Source: Planifilum sp021793745 (GTDB lineage: Bacteria > Bacillota > Bacilli > Thermoactinomycetales > DSM-44946). Taken from it: a stretch of DNA of 64,000 bases. Positions 25,160-33,014 of the stretch are shown here, piece by piece. The translations under genes and the position numbers were made by a program. Below the pieces are notes generated by a model. The model had not been told where the DNA came from and ran no database searches. It worked only from the letters and a program-made list of their open reading frames with translations. The stretch covers positions 51,716 through 115,715 of the forward strand of contig CALKAM010000170.1 of the NCBI GenBank assembly GCA_937983105.1, written 5' to 3'. The first letter of the stretch is position 1, and each line of letters begins with the position of its first letter.

Positions 25160-26125
25160 ATGAAGATCAAGCGGAACCTGGAGCGGATCCCTGGCGGATT
25201 GATGGTGATTCCCTTGTTGCTGGGGGCCTTCATCAATACGTTTTTCCCTGATTTGCTCCGGATCGGCAACTTCACCCAGCAGCTGTTTGTGGATGGCTCC
25301 GGCACGCTGATCGCCCTATTCCTGTTGTGTACCGGCGCGCAGATCAATTTGCGCAGTTTTGGCATCAGTCTGGCGAAGGGGGCAACCCTGCTCATTGTCA
25401 AGTGGGTGGTGGGGGCGGCCTTCGGGCTGATTGCCTATGTGTTTGCCGGGCCGGACGGTCTGTGGTTGGGATTGGCGCCGCTGGCGATTGTGGCGGCCAT
25501 GACCAATAGCAACGGAGGATTGTATGTGGCCCTGGTCGGCCAGTATGGAAAGGACGACGATCGGGCGGCCTATTCACTGCTCGCCTTAAACGACGGACCC
25601 TTTTTGACCATGGTGGCGTTAAGCCTGTTTGGGGCGATGGGATTTGTCGAAGGCATGTTCTCCATCGTGGATTTTATTTCCGTGCTTCTCCCGATTCTCG
25701 TCGGGATGGTGCTGGGCAATTTGGATGAGGAAATGCGATCCTTCCTCGGCAAGGGAAGCGACATGCTGATTCCCTTTTTCGCCTTTGCCCTGGGAATGGG
25801 CATTGACTTTGCCAAGATCGTGGAGGGGGGAATCAGCGGAATCATGCTGGGGATCATGACGGTGTTCTTTACGGGAACCGCCGGCTATCTGGTGTTCAAG
25901 TGGTTCGGCTGGAATCCCATCGTCGGCGCCGCTGAGGGCTCAACCGCCGGGAATGCGGTGGCGACGCCGTCGGCGATCGCCGCGGCCAATGCCTCCTTTG
26001 CTTCCATCGCTCCCCTGGCCACGGTCCAGGTGGCGGCTTCCACCGTCACCACGGCGTTTCTCCTCCCGCTTTATATCGCCTATCTGGTAAAGCGCTTGGA
26101 ACGAAAAGCGGCGAAGAAGAAGTGA
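25160..26125 (+). CDS. kdgT: KdgT-family sugar-acid permease
   Basis: Membrane transporter of the 2-keto-3-deoxygluconate permease family, 321 residues with about ten hydrophobic helices. Seen: ERIPGGLMVIPLLLGAFINTFFP at the start, the LCTGAQINLRSFG helix end, APLAIVAAMTNSNGGLYVAL and FALGMGIDFAKIVEGG. ATG 25160 follows CCGGGGGGTG. In this setting the substrate is probably a four-carbon sugar acid such as threonate rather than ketodeoxygluconate; this is inferred from the next two genes, 34 bp downstream and overlapping. Confidence 0.9.
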   Translation: MKIKRNLERIPGGLMVIPLLLGAFINTFFPDLLRIGNFTQQLFVDGSGTLIALFLLCTGAQINLRSFGISLAKGATLLIVKWVVGAAFGLIAYVFAGPDGLWLGLAPLAIVAAMTNSNGGLYVALVGQYGKDDDRAAYSLLALNDGPFLTMVALSLFGAMGFVEGMFSIVDFISVLLPILVGMVLGNLDEEMRSFLGKGSDMLIPFFAFALGMGIDFAKIVEGGISGIMLGIMTVFFTGTAGYLVFKWFGWNPIVGAAEGSTAGNAVATPSAIAAANASFASIAPLATVQVAASTVTTAFLLPLYIAYLVKRLERKAAKKK

Positions 26126-26159
26126 AAACGATCCATTATTGAAACGGAAGGGGATCCCG

Positions 26160-27506
26160 ATGTCCGACTTTGCAGGATCCATGGAAAACGTCACGACCCA
26201 TCCAGCTTCCATCAACACGCATACCGTCGGGATTATCGCCGATGACTTGACAGGGGCGAACGATTCGGGGGGCCAATTTTCCGCCAAGGGACTTTCCGCC
26301 GTCGTCCTGTTCGACTCCGCCCTGGCAGAACCGGAGGATTTCAAACAGGCGGATGTGGTGGCCATCGATACGGACAGCCGGGCTTTGCCCGCCGACCGGG
26401 CGTATGCGAAGTCCCGCCGGGCGGCGGAATGGCTGTCCGCTGCGGGAATTCGCCACATCTATAAAAAGATCGACTCTTCGCTCCGGGGAAATTGGGGGGC
26501 AGAGGTGGATGCCGTGATGGATGTTTTTCGTCCGGACTTCGCGGTCATTGCCCCCGCCTTTCCCGGGATGGGGAGAACCACCCGAAAGGGGATCCATCAA
26601 ATCGACGGGATTCCCGTGGCCCGGACGGAAATGTCCCGGGATCCCAAAACGCCGGTGACCGAGTCCGATCTGCTCAAGATATTGGCCGCGCAATCCCGTC
26701 GCAGGGCGCACCTGGTCAGCGAGCAGGAGCTGGAGCGGCTTCCGGACATGGGGGCGGCGTGGCGGCGGCGGGGCGTGGAACTGTTGGTGTTCGACGCGGA
26801 ACGGGACGAGCACCTGGAGAAAATCGCCCGCAGTGTCGCCGGCAGCGGGTTCCGCGTTCTCTGGGTTGGATCTGCCGGTCTGGCCGGATGGTTGCCGGAG
26901 GCCCTGTCCCTGGCCGGGCGAGGTTCGCGTTCCGGATCCGGGGAGCGGGCGGCACCCCGGCAGGTCGACCAGGCGTTGGTTGTGGCCGGGAGCCTGTCGT
27001 CGGTGACGAAGCGACAAATCGCCCGTTTGGTGGAGACCGGCCGGGTGCGGCCGCTGGTGCTGGATCCGTCGGTGATCCTGGACCCGGCGGAATGGGAAGC
27101 GCGCCGCGACAGCCTCGTCGAGGAGACGAGCCGGGCATTTTCGGCGGGAAAGGATGTGGTGATCACCCTGAGCATGGATAGGGGACGGCTGAAGGCCCTC
27201 CAGGAAGGGGTGCGCCGGGAGGCCGCTTTCCGGATCGTCGACCGGCTGGGGGCTTTGACCTCTCGGCTGGTGGCGCGCCGTCCGGGATTGGGTCTGGTAT
27301 TGACGGGCGGGGATACGGCCCGGGCGGTATGCCGCCATTTGGGCATCGGGGGCATTCGGTTGTTGGAAGAGGTCGCGCCGGGCATCCCCCTGGGACAATT
27401 GGTCGGCCCCCGCCCCCTGTATGCGGTGACCAAAGCCGGGGCTTTCGGCGAAGAGGACACCTTGGTAAAAGCGGTGAATAAGTTGAAGGGGAGCGAGATG
27501 GCATGA
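26160..27506 (+). CDS. dtnK: Four-carbon acid sugar kinase (DtnK-like, DUF1537)
   Basis: ATP-dependent kinase of the DUF1537/YgbK family, whose characterised members phosphorylate D-threonate, D-erythronate or L-threonate derivatives at O4. 448 residues. N-terminal domain (about 20-230) begins VGIIADDLTGANDSGGQF and contains KKIDSSLRGNWGAEV and APAFPGMGRTT; C-terminal nucleotide-binding domain (about 270-430) contains VVAGSLSSVTKRQI and GLVLTGGDTARAVCRHLG. ATG 26160 follows GGAAGGGG. Its stop overlaps the start of the PdxA2 gene (ATGA). Together with PdxA2 this points to D-threonate (kinase, then oxidation and decarboxylation to dihydroxyacetone phosphate). Confidence 0.88.
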   Translation: MSDFAGSMENVTTHPASINTHTVGIIADDLTGANDSGGQFSAKGLSAVVLFDSALAEPEDFKQADVVAIDTDSRALPADRAYAKSRRAAEWLSAAGIRHIYKKIDSSLRGNWGAEVDAVMDVFRPDFAVIAPAFPGMGRTTRKGIHQIDGIPVARTEMSRDPKTPVTESDLLKILAAQSRRRAHLVSEQELERLPDMGAAWRRRGVELLVFDAERDEHLEKIARSVAGSGFRVLWVGSAGLAGWLPEALSLAGRGSRSGSGERAAPRQVDQALVVAGSLSSVTKRQIARLVETGRVRPLVLDPSVILDPAEWEARRDSLVEETSRAFSAGKDVVITLSMDRGRLKALQEGVRREAAFRIVDRLGALTSRLVARRPGLGLVLTGGDTARAVCRHLGIGGIRLLEEVAPGIPLGQLVGPRPLYAVTKAGAFGEEDTLVKAVNKLKGSEMA

Positions 27507-28561
27507 AGGAACATCGACCTGTCATCGGCATCACGATGGGCGATGCGGCAGGCATCGGCCCGGAGATCATCATGAAGGCTTTGAACGATCCGTCCCTTTA
27601 CCGCATGTGCCGCCCCCTGGTTCTGGGAGAGGCGAAAATGTTGGAACGGGCCGGCCGGATCCTTCGCCTCCCCCTCCAGGTGAAGGCGGTGCGCCGACTG
27701 GAGGAGGCGGATTTCCGGCCCGGGGTGGTGGATTGTCTGGATTTGGATCTCCTTCCCGCCGATCTGCCCTTCGGAAAGGTGTCGGCGGAAGCGGGGAATG
27801 CGGCGTTTCGCTACTTGGAAAAGGCGGTGGAGCTGGCCCGGGAGGGGGCATTGTCCGCAATCTGTACCGCTCCCCTGAACAAGGAAGCGCTGCATAAGGG
27901 CGGGCACCCCTATCCCGGCCATACCGAGATATTGGCCCAACTCACCGGCACCGAGGAATATGCCATGATGCTGTCATCCCCCCAATTAAAAGTGATTCAT
28001 GTCACCACCCATGTCGGCTTGATCGATGCGATCCGCCGGATTACCCCCGATCGGGTGTATACCGTGATCCGGCTGGCCCACGAGACGCTCGGCCGAGCCG
28101 GCTTCTCCAAGCCGCGCATCGGGGTGTGCGGGATCAACCCCCATGCCGGGGAAAACGGGCTGTTCGGAGACGGAGAAGAGGAGGAAAAGATCGTTCCCGC
28201 CGTGACCCGAGCCCGGGCAGAGGGAATCCTCGCGAGCGGACCCCATCCCGCCGATACCCTGTTTTATCGGGCGGTGCGCGGCGACTTCGATATCGTTGTC
28301 GCCATGTATCACGACCAGGGCCATGTGCCGGTCAAGGTGTTGGGCCTGGAGGCCGGTGTCAATATCACCGTGGGATTGCCGATCCTCCGGACCAGTGTGG
28401 ATCACGGAACCGCCTTCGATATCGCCGGAAAAGGGATTGCCGACGAGGGCAGCCTGAAGGAAGCGATACGGCAGGCGGTGGCATTGTCATCGAAGGGGAA
28501 CGTGCCGCGGGACGATTCCGCAGCCCGGAATCCCCGCGGCGAGGATTGGGACCGGTCATAG
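27503..28561 (+). CDS. pdxA2: PdxA2-type 4-phospho-sugar-acid dehydrogenase
   Basis: Member of the 4-hydroxythreonine-4-phosphate dehydrogenase family, PdxA2 branch, which oxidises 4-phosphothreonate or 4-phosphoerythronate with NAD; the 3-keto product loses CO2 to give dihydroxyacetone phosphate. 352 residues. Seen: GITMGDAAGIGPEIIMKAL, TAPLNKEALHKGGHPYPGHTE with the metal-binding histidine, HVTTHVGL, NPHAGENGLFG, MYHDQGHVPVKVLG and the ITVGLPILRTSVDHGTAFD stretch. A true pyridoxine role is unlikely because other pdx genes are absent and the kinase gene overlaps it by 4 bp. A roughly 25-residue polar C-terminal extension is unusual. Confidence 0.9.
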   Translation: MKEHRPVIGITMGDAAGIGPEIIMKALNDPSLYRMCRPLVLGEAKMLERAGRILRLPLQVKAVRRLEEADFRPGVVDCLDLDLLPADLPFGKVSAEAGNAAFRYLEKAVELAREGALSAICTAPLNKEALHKGGHPYPGHTEILAQLTGTEEYAMMLSSPQLKVIHVTTHVGLIDAIRRITPDRVYTVIRLAHETLGRAGFSKPRIGVCGINPHAGENGLFGDGEEEEKIVPAVTRARAEGILASGPHPADTLFYRAVRGDFDIVVAMYHDQGHVPVKVLGLEAGVNITVGLPILRTSVDHGTAFDIAGKGIADEGSLKEAIRQAVALSSKGNVPRDDSAARNPRGEDWDRS

Positions 28562-28673
28562 ATCCGGAGGTTGGGCTCCGGCGCCGCGGGCGGCCGCTGT
28601 GAATCGACTGGTTTCCGGGGTGGAAGGGGGCTCTCCCGACCGGTTTGGGGAGTGAGGATCGCTGTTTCCTTGA

Positions 28674-28705
28674 CCTCCGTCCCGCGGAAGCACGGGGGAT
28701 TTTTT
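28674..28705 (+). terminator. Probable terminator of the sugar-acid operon
   Basis: CCTCCGT (28674-28680) pairs with ACGGGGG (28692-28698, one G-U pair), followed by ATTTTTT. Confidence 0.65.
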
Positions 28706-28752
28706 AGGGGATCTGCTGCTTCCCGTCGGTGGCTTTTCGTGTGCCGTTTCCC

Positions 28753-28780
28753 TTGACACTTCGCCGGGAAGAGATAGAGT
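28753..28780 (+). promoter_or_regulatory. Promoter of the PH-domain gene
   Basis: TTGACA (28753-28758), 16 bp, TAGAGT (28775-28780), 38 bp before the start codon at 28819. Confidence 0.55.
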
Positions 28781-28818
28781 GAAAATAACGGGAAAAAACC
28801 GGTGAGAGGAGAGTCCGT

Positions 28819-29244
28819 ATGCAGGAAGAAACGATTTGGGAAGGATCCCCCTCCCATGTCGCCCGGTGGGGAACCTATTTGCTGTGCCTGTTGTTCTGCT
28901 GGCTGATCTTTCCCATCTTTATCGCCCTGTGGACCGCATTGAAGTTGAAGACGACGCACTATGTCCTGACGACGGAACGCCTGCGGGTCACCGACGGGAT
29001 TTTGTCCAAGCGGACGGAAGACCTGGAATTGTATCGGGTCCGGGACATCACCCTGGAGAAGCCCTTTGTCTTCCGCCTGTACTCCAAGGGCAACATCCGC
29101 TTGATCACCTCGGATCACAGCACGCCCGACGCCCTGTTGATGGCGGTTCCGGAGCCGGAAGAGTTGATGGATCTGATCCGGAAATACGTGGAGATCTGCC
29201 GCGATCGGAAGCGGGTCCGGGAGATCGGCATCGATACACTCTAA
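28819..29244 (+). CDS. Membrane PH-domain (bPH2/YdbS-like) protein
   Basis: Small membrane protein of 141 residues with unknown cellular role. One or two hydrophobic helices (about 17-42, WGTYLLCLLFCWLIFPIF) precede a bacterial PH-like domain: HYVLTTERLRVTDGILSKRTEDLELYRV in three strands, then RVRDITLEKPFVFRLYSKGNI. The motif 'T.ERL....G.L......L.L.RV.DI' is typical of the bPH2 family. It is a single gene with its own promoter and terminator. GAGAGGAGAG precedes ATG 28819. Confidence 0.8.
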   Translation: MQEETIWEGSPSHVARWGTYLLCLLFCWLIFPIFIALWTALKLKTTHYVLTTERLRVTDGILSKRTEDLELYRVRDITLEKPFVFRLYSKGNIRLITSDHSTPDALLMAVPEPEELMDLIRKYVEICRDRKRVREIGIDTL

Positions 29245-29259
29245 CGGGCAGGGTTCAGT

Positions 29260-29285
29260 CCAAGCCGAAGGGCTTGGGCTTTTTT
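29260..29285 (+). terminator. Intrinsic terminator after the PH-domain gene
   Basis: CCAAGCC (29260-29266) and GGCTTGG (29271-29277) with a GAAG loop, followed by a T run. Confidence 0.9.
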
Positions 29286-29931
29286 CTGGATTCCAATCCG
29301 ACACCGCAGATCGCGGGAGAGGCTTTTCGGCGGGAGGCTGCAGCCGCTCGAAGCGCCCGCGCCGGGTCGTTGGTGCTTGGACCTTTTCTCGGGTCCCATG
29401 ACGCCCCCTCCGCCCCTCCGGGACGGACGTGGCATTGCTGGCCGCTTGCGACATCGTTCTCCGGTGGCATGCGTTCGCCCGCTAGTGAATGCCGATGGGT
29501 TTTCTGCGGGGAAAACGCCTTTTTGTCGGCTATGAGCGTCCGGACGGCGGCATCGAGCCGACCGCGTTGCGGCTCCGCTGCTCGTTCCGGGAGACCGCCC
29601 GTCTACCCATCGTTTGGGGCGGATCCGGAGACCCGGCGATTCTGGCCTCCGCTCCGGGATCGGCGACGCCTTGGCCGCGCGGCTCAATGTCTCCATCACC
29701 GGCGCGAGGGGGTGGCCGCCGCTCCGCCATTCGGTCCGGTGCCCTTGTTCTCACCGCTCCACGTCATCGTCCCCCGCCGATCCTGTGGCGGTGAGGGCGA
29801 CGGCGCGGAAAAGGCTCCCGCACCCGCTTGCATTCCGGCGGGATATGGTCCAAAACCCCTCCGGGATTTTGTCTTTCCCGGGATGCTCACCCATACTTTG
29901 GCGGTGAGTATTTTATTTTAGACGACGAAAT
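29286..29931. other. 650-bp GC-rich stretch without a recognisable gene
   Basis: Several ORFs of 60-150 codons exist on both strands, but their translations are rich in Arg, Pro, Ser and Gly, typical of shadows in GC-rich DNA, and none has a good start or known motif. It may be a strongly decayed gene or non-coding RNA. Only a weak AT-rich promoter-like patch near 29905-29925 is visible. Confidence 0.4.
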
Positions 29932-29948
29932 GAAGCGGAGGGATTGGC

Positions 29949-30731
29949 GTGGGTTATTTTGTCGGTGTGGAACCGGGTGTAAACCTGTACGTGGAGGATC
30001 TCAACCCCGGGGGAAAAGAGAACATCGTGTTTCTGCACGGCTGGCCGTTCAGCCACAGGCAGTTTGAATACCAGTTGAATGTGCTTCCCGCCAAGGGTTA
30101 CCGCTGCATCGGGATCGACTGGAGAGGGTTCGGCCATTCGGACAAACCGATACACGGGTACCATTATGACCGGCTGGCCGATGATATCCGGGCGGTGGTC
30201 GATGCGCTCCGGCTGAAAGACTTCACACTCGTGGGTCACTCCACGGGCGGGGGAATCGCCATCCGCTATGCGGCCAGACACCGCGGCCGGGGGGCATCCA
30301 AGCTCGTGCTCATGGACGCCGCGGCTCCCAGGGGCTTTACGAAAGAGACCGCCGATCGGCTCCTCGCCGAATCGCGAAATGACCGCCCCGGGATGATACG
30401 GGGGGTGATCGACAAATTTTTCTTTCAGTACATCAGCCGCCCCTTCTCCGACTGGTTTTTTCAATTGGGCCTGCAGGCGGCGGGATGGTCGACGGCGGCC
30501 ATCATCCGGATGCTGAGAGACGAAACCCTGGATGCCGATCTGCCCGGGATCCGTGTTCCCACTTTGATCATCCACGGCATTCACGACAAGGTGATTCCCT
30601 TTTCACAGGCCGAGAAACTGCACCGGAGCATCAGCCACTCCTGGCTGGTGCCGTTTAAGTACAGCGGTCACGGCCCTTTCTGGGAAGAGCGTGACCAGGT
30701 GAACCGGCTGTTGATGAAATTTATCGGCTGA
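29949..30731 (+). CDS. Alpha/beta hydrolase (non-haem haloperoxidase/esterase-like)
   Basis: Cytoplasmic hydrolase of 260 residues. Seen: FLHGWPFSHRQFEYQ with the oxyanion HGW, IGIDWRGFGHSDKP, VGHSTGGGIAIRYAA with the nucleophile Ser (about residue 98), IHGIHDKVIPFSQA with the catalytic Asp and YSGHGPFWEE with the catalytic His. GHSTGGG is typical of cofactor-free haloperoxidase-like esterases. GTG 29949 follows AAGCGGAGGGA. The substrate cannot be deduced. It stands alone, convergent with the HTTM gene. Confidence 0.88.
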   Translation: MGYFVGVEPGVNLYVEDLNPGGKENIVFLHGWPFSHRQFEYQLNVLPAKGYRCIGIDWRGFGHSDKPIHGYHYDRLADDIRAVVDALRLKDFTLVGHSTGGGIAIRYAARHRGRGASKLVLMDAAAPRGFTKETADRLLAESRNDRPGMIRGVIDKFFFQYISRPFSDWFFQLGLQAAGWSTAAIIRMLRDETLDADLPGIRVPTLIIHGIHDKVIPFSQAEKLHRSISHSWLVPFKYSGHGPFWEERDQVNRLLMKFIG

Positions 30732-30784
30732 TCGCTTCTTCGGGCCTGGGGTTCCCGCGCGGAGACTGGTCCGCGGAAACCGGG

Positions 30785-32164
30785 CTACTCGCGGAGCGTG
30801 ACCGTTCCCCTTTTCCCTTCTTCCAGCGAGCAATGTTTATCGCACCCGCCGGTGGGGATGATCGTGCGCCGGGCGGCGATAAAGTCGTAGGCCCGCTGCC
30901 CGATCCCGAGCCATCGGGCCAGCAGCAGAAACGGCACCGCCGGCCACAGGGGGAGGAGGCGGGTCGCCATCTGGATCACGGCGTCGATTCCCTCGGCAAA
31001 CCGCCGGCCGTCGGCCGTGCTGTGCATGCGGCGTTCCACCTTGTCGGCATCCAGCCCGTACTGCTCGATGATGCCGGGTTCGCGGAAGGAAACGAACCGG
31101 ATCAGGGAAAACCAGTCCAGTTTAAGGGCGGAGGCGACGCTGGCCCGGCACAAGGGGCACCAGCCGTCGTAGAAGACGATCATATGCTGCCGCTGGACGG
31201 CGGGGAGAGCAGCGATTGCGTCCGCCAGGCGGCGGAACCGTCCGCCGATTTTCGCCCTCGCCCGCCGCCCGAATGCGCCGATGAGGCGGTATTCTTTGTC
31301 GGTCAACAGGATCAGCTCGCTTCCGATCATGATCCAGGAAAACCCGATCAGTCCCATGAACAGGGCGATCCCCGCATGAAAGAGGATGGCGCTTCCCACA
31401 GCGATCCGCTTGGTGATCCGGTTCAGGAGCAGGAAGGGGAAGGCGACCTGGAAGATCACCGTGGCGTAGCTCAGAAAAACCAGGAGGAATTCCGACTCCC
31501 AGATCCGCTCGCTGATACCCGGCCAGTGGAATTCCTGGACGCGCATGGCGTAGTACAGGGCCGTTCCTTCCTGCCAGTAGGATCCCATCACCTTATACAT
31601 GCCGGCCGTGAAGTATAACAGGGCGAGCTGCACCACCGCCGCCAGGACTGCAGCGTTGTGGAGGAGCGCCCTCAGATCGCCAAAGATCCCCTGATCGCCG
31701 GAGGAGCCCTTTTTTCGCCTTCGGAGGGCGTCCACCGAGAAATGCGCCCCCGCATGGGCGAACATCAGGTAAAACAGCTGGAGGCGCAGGATATTGTCGC
31801 CGCCGTTGGTGAGGTGGGGATTTCGGAAGTAAAAGGACCAAAACAGGATGAAGGTGAGCACCCCGACCAGGCGGGTCCGGTATCCGATCAGGTAGAGAAA
31901 GGCGATCACGAAGCCCGCGTGATATACCAGCTCGAAAAACCCGGGCGAACCGCTCAGATGGAACAGGGTGAGGATTCCCCGTGCCTCGGAGGCTTCCAGG
32001 AAGGCATCGTGAGGCAAAAGCCCGTCGGGTCCCCATAAAAGGTGGCGCTCGGCATAATGGCTGATGAGGTAAAAGAGGAGAAACAAGCCGTAAGCGATCC
32101 GGGCCAGGCTGATCCCCGTGAGCAGGTGCTCCGTGGTGAGGAAACGGTACAATCGTTGGCTCAT
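30785..32164 (-). CDS. HTTM membrane protein with C-terminal DCC thioredoxin-like domain
   Basis: 459 residues. An N-terminal HTTM domain (about 10-295, horizontally transferred transmembrane, related to vitamin-K gamma-carboxylase and SdpB) begins SLARIAYGLFLLFYLISHY and contains WSFYFRNPHLTNGGDNILRL, HAGAHFSVDAL and VMGSYWQEGTALYYAM. A C-terminal DUF393/DCC domain (about 325-440) carries FYDGWCPLC, a CxxC-type redox motif. ATG 32164 overlaps the stop of the upstream gene (ATGA), so both are translated together. HTTM plus a partner with QNWQLFAPDP resembles the SdpB/SdpA peptide-toxin maturation pair, but no toxin-like peptide gene is adjacent. Confidence 0.8.
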   Translation of the reverse strand: MSQRLYRFLTTEHLLTGISLARIAYGLFLLFYLISHYAERHLLWGPDGLLPHDAFLEASEARGILTLFHLSGSPGFFELVYHAGFVIAFLYLIGYRTRLVGVLTFILFWSFYFRNPHLTNGGDNILRLQLFYLMFAHAGAHFSVDALRRRKKGSSGDQGIFGDLRALLHNAAVLAAVVQLALLYFTAGMYKVMGSYWQEGTALYYAMRVQEFHWPGISERIWESEFLLVFLSYATVIFQVAFPFLLLNRITKRIAVGSAILFHAGIALFMGLIGFSWIMIGSELILLTDKEYRLIGAFGRRARAKIGGRFRRLADAIAALPAVQRQHMIVFYDGWCPLCRASVASALKLDWFSLIRFVSFREPGIIEQYGLDADKVERRMHSTADGRRFAEGIDAVIQMATRLLPLWPAVPFLLLARWLGIGQRAYDFIAARRTIIPTGGCDKHCSLEEGKRGTVTLRE

Positions 32165-32754
32165 TGCTGATGCCCCTTTTCCACCGGCATCCAATCCGTT
32201 TCGTCAAAGTAGAGGGTGCCCATCCGGTCGGGTTTCTGCCGTTCCGGATAGCGCGGGAAGCGGTTGAGGACAATTCGCACCTTTACCTGTTCGACATGCC
32301 GAAGACCCGGTTCCGAACGGAAGGAGTCCAGCGCCAGACGTCGCAGCATCTGTCGGCCCTGGGCTTTTCGCGCCGGGTCTTTGCTTTGATACATGGAGAT
32401 GGCAGAGACCTGGAATCGCAGGGCCCGACTGCCGTTGAACAACCGGTTTTCCCACACCTCCCGGACCCGGGGACCGGTGAGATCCCGCCACGGAGTTTCC
32501 CGGACTTCGCCGGTTTTCGGGTCGCGCACTTTCGCCTTGGCGGCGAGGGAGCGGTGCTGGGAAACCGGGTCGGGGGCAAACAGTTGCCAGTTTTGAGCGA
32601 AGAGGGGATCCATGTACTGCTGAAGGGGCTCCGAAAAACGTCGTTTTAACAGGTTGTCGGGAGCCAGATACAGCAGCGTCAGCAGAAAGTGCATTCCGAT
32701 AAGCAGGCTGAGTCCGCCTGCACCGATCCAGACAATGCTTCGACGGGTGTGCAA
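32161..32754 (-). CDS. DUF5819/SdpA-like membrane-anchored protein
   Basis: About 197 residues with one N-terminal membrane helix (IVWIGAGGLSLLIGMHFLL) and an extracytoplasmic domain. FAQNWQLFAPDPVSQ is the hallmark of the DUF5819 family, which like SdpA pairs with HTTM proteins. I chose TTG 32754 because AGGGGGA lies 5-7 bp before it; ATG 32778 (205 residues) is the alternative and lacks a ribosome binding site. A candidate -10, TACAAT, lies at 32802-32797 on the minus strand. First gene of the two-gene operon. Confidence 0.7.
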   Translation of the reverse strand: MHTRRSIVWIGAGGLSLLIGMHFLLTLLYLAPDNLLKRRFSEPLQQYMDPLFAQNWQLFAPDPVSQHRSLAAKAKVRDPKTGEVRETPWRDLTGPRVREVWENRLFNGSRALRFQVSAISMYQSKDPARKAQGRQMLRRLALDSFRSEPGLRHVEQVKVRIVLNRFPRYPERQKPDRMGTLYFDETDWMPVEKGHQQ

Positions 32755-32952
32755 AGGGATTCCCCCTGTCGGCGGCATGGCAAAACTATCGTCACCATTG
32801 TAACCCCTTATCCACCGGAGAGTGAAGGGGTGGGGGCTGTTCACGTTTCTGCCGCGTTTCGGCTTGCGGACGGGTTCGCCCTTTGACCGCCATCGGAGCC
32901 GCTGGTCCGGATTCCGGCCCGCTTCGGGATGCTCCAGCCCTGCTTACAGGGA

Positions 32953-32979
32953 AGGCCCCTCCTCGCCGAGAAGGGGCCT
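32953..32979 (-). terminator. Hairpin downstream of the osmolyte operon
   Basis: AGGCCCCT (32953-32960) and AGGGGCCT (32972-32979) form a stable stem 36 bp after the stop of the ATP-grasp gene. No T run follows in the minus direction. Confidence 0.45.
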
Positions 32980-33014
32980 GGCATCAGGAGAGGTCCGGCC
33001 TCCGATCCCCGCTC

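Noticed and set aside
26492..27181. 229-codon plus-strand ORF inside the dtnK region
   Set aside because: Out-of-frame shadow; the DUF1537 motifs lie in the overlapping frame.
29489..29794. 101-codon ORF in the 29.3-29.9 kb gap
   Set aside because: No ribosome binding site, Arg/Pro/Ser-rich shadow-like composition, competing ORFs on both strands.
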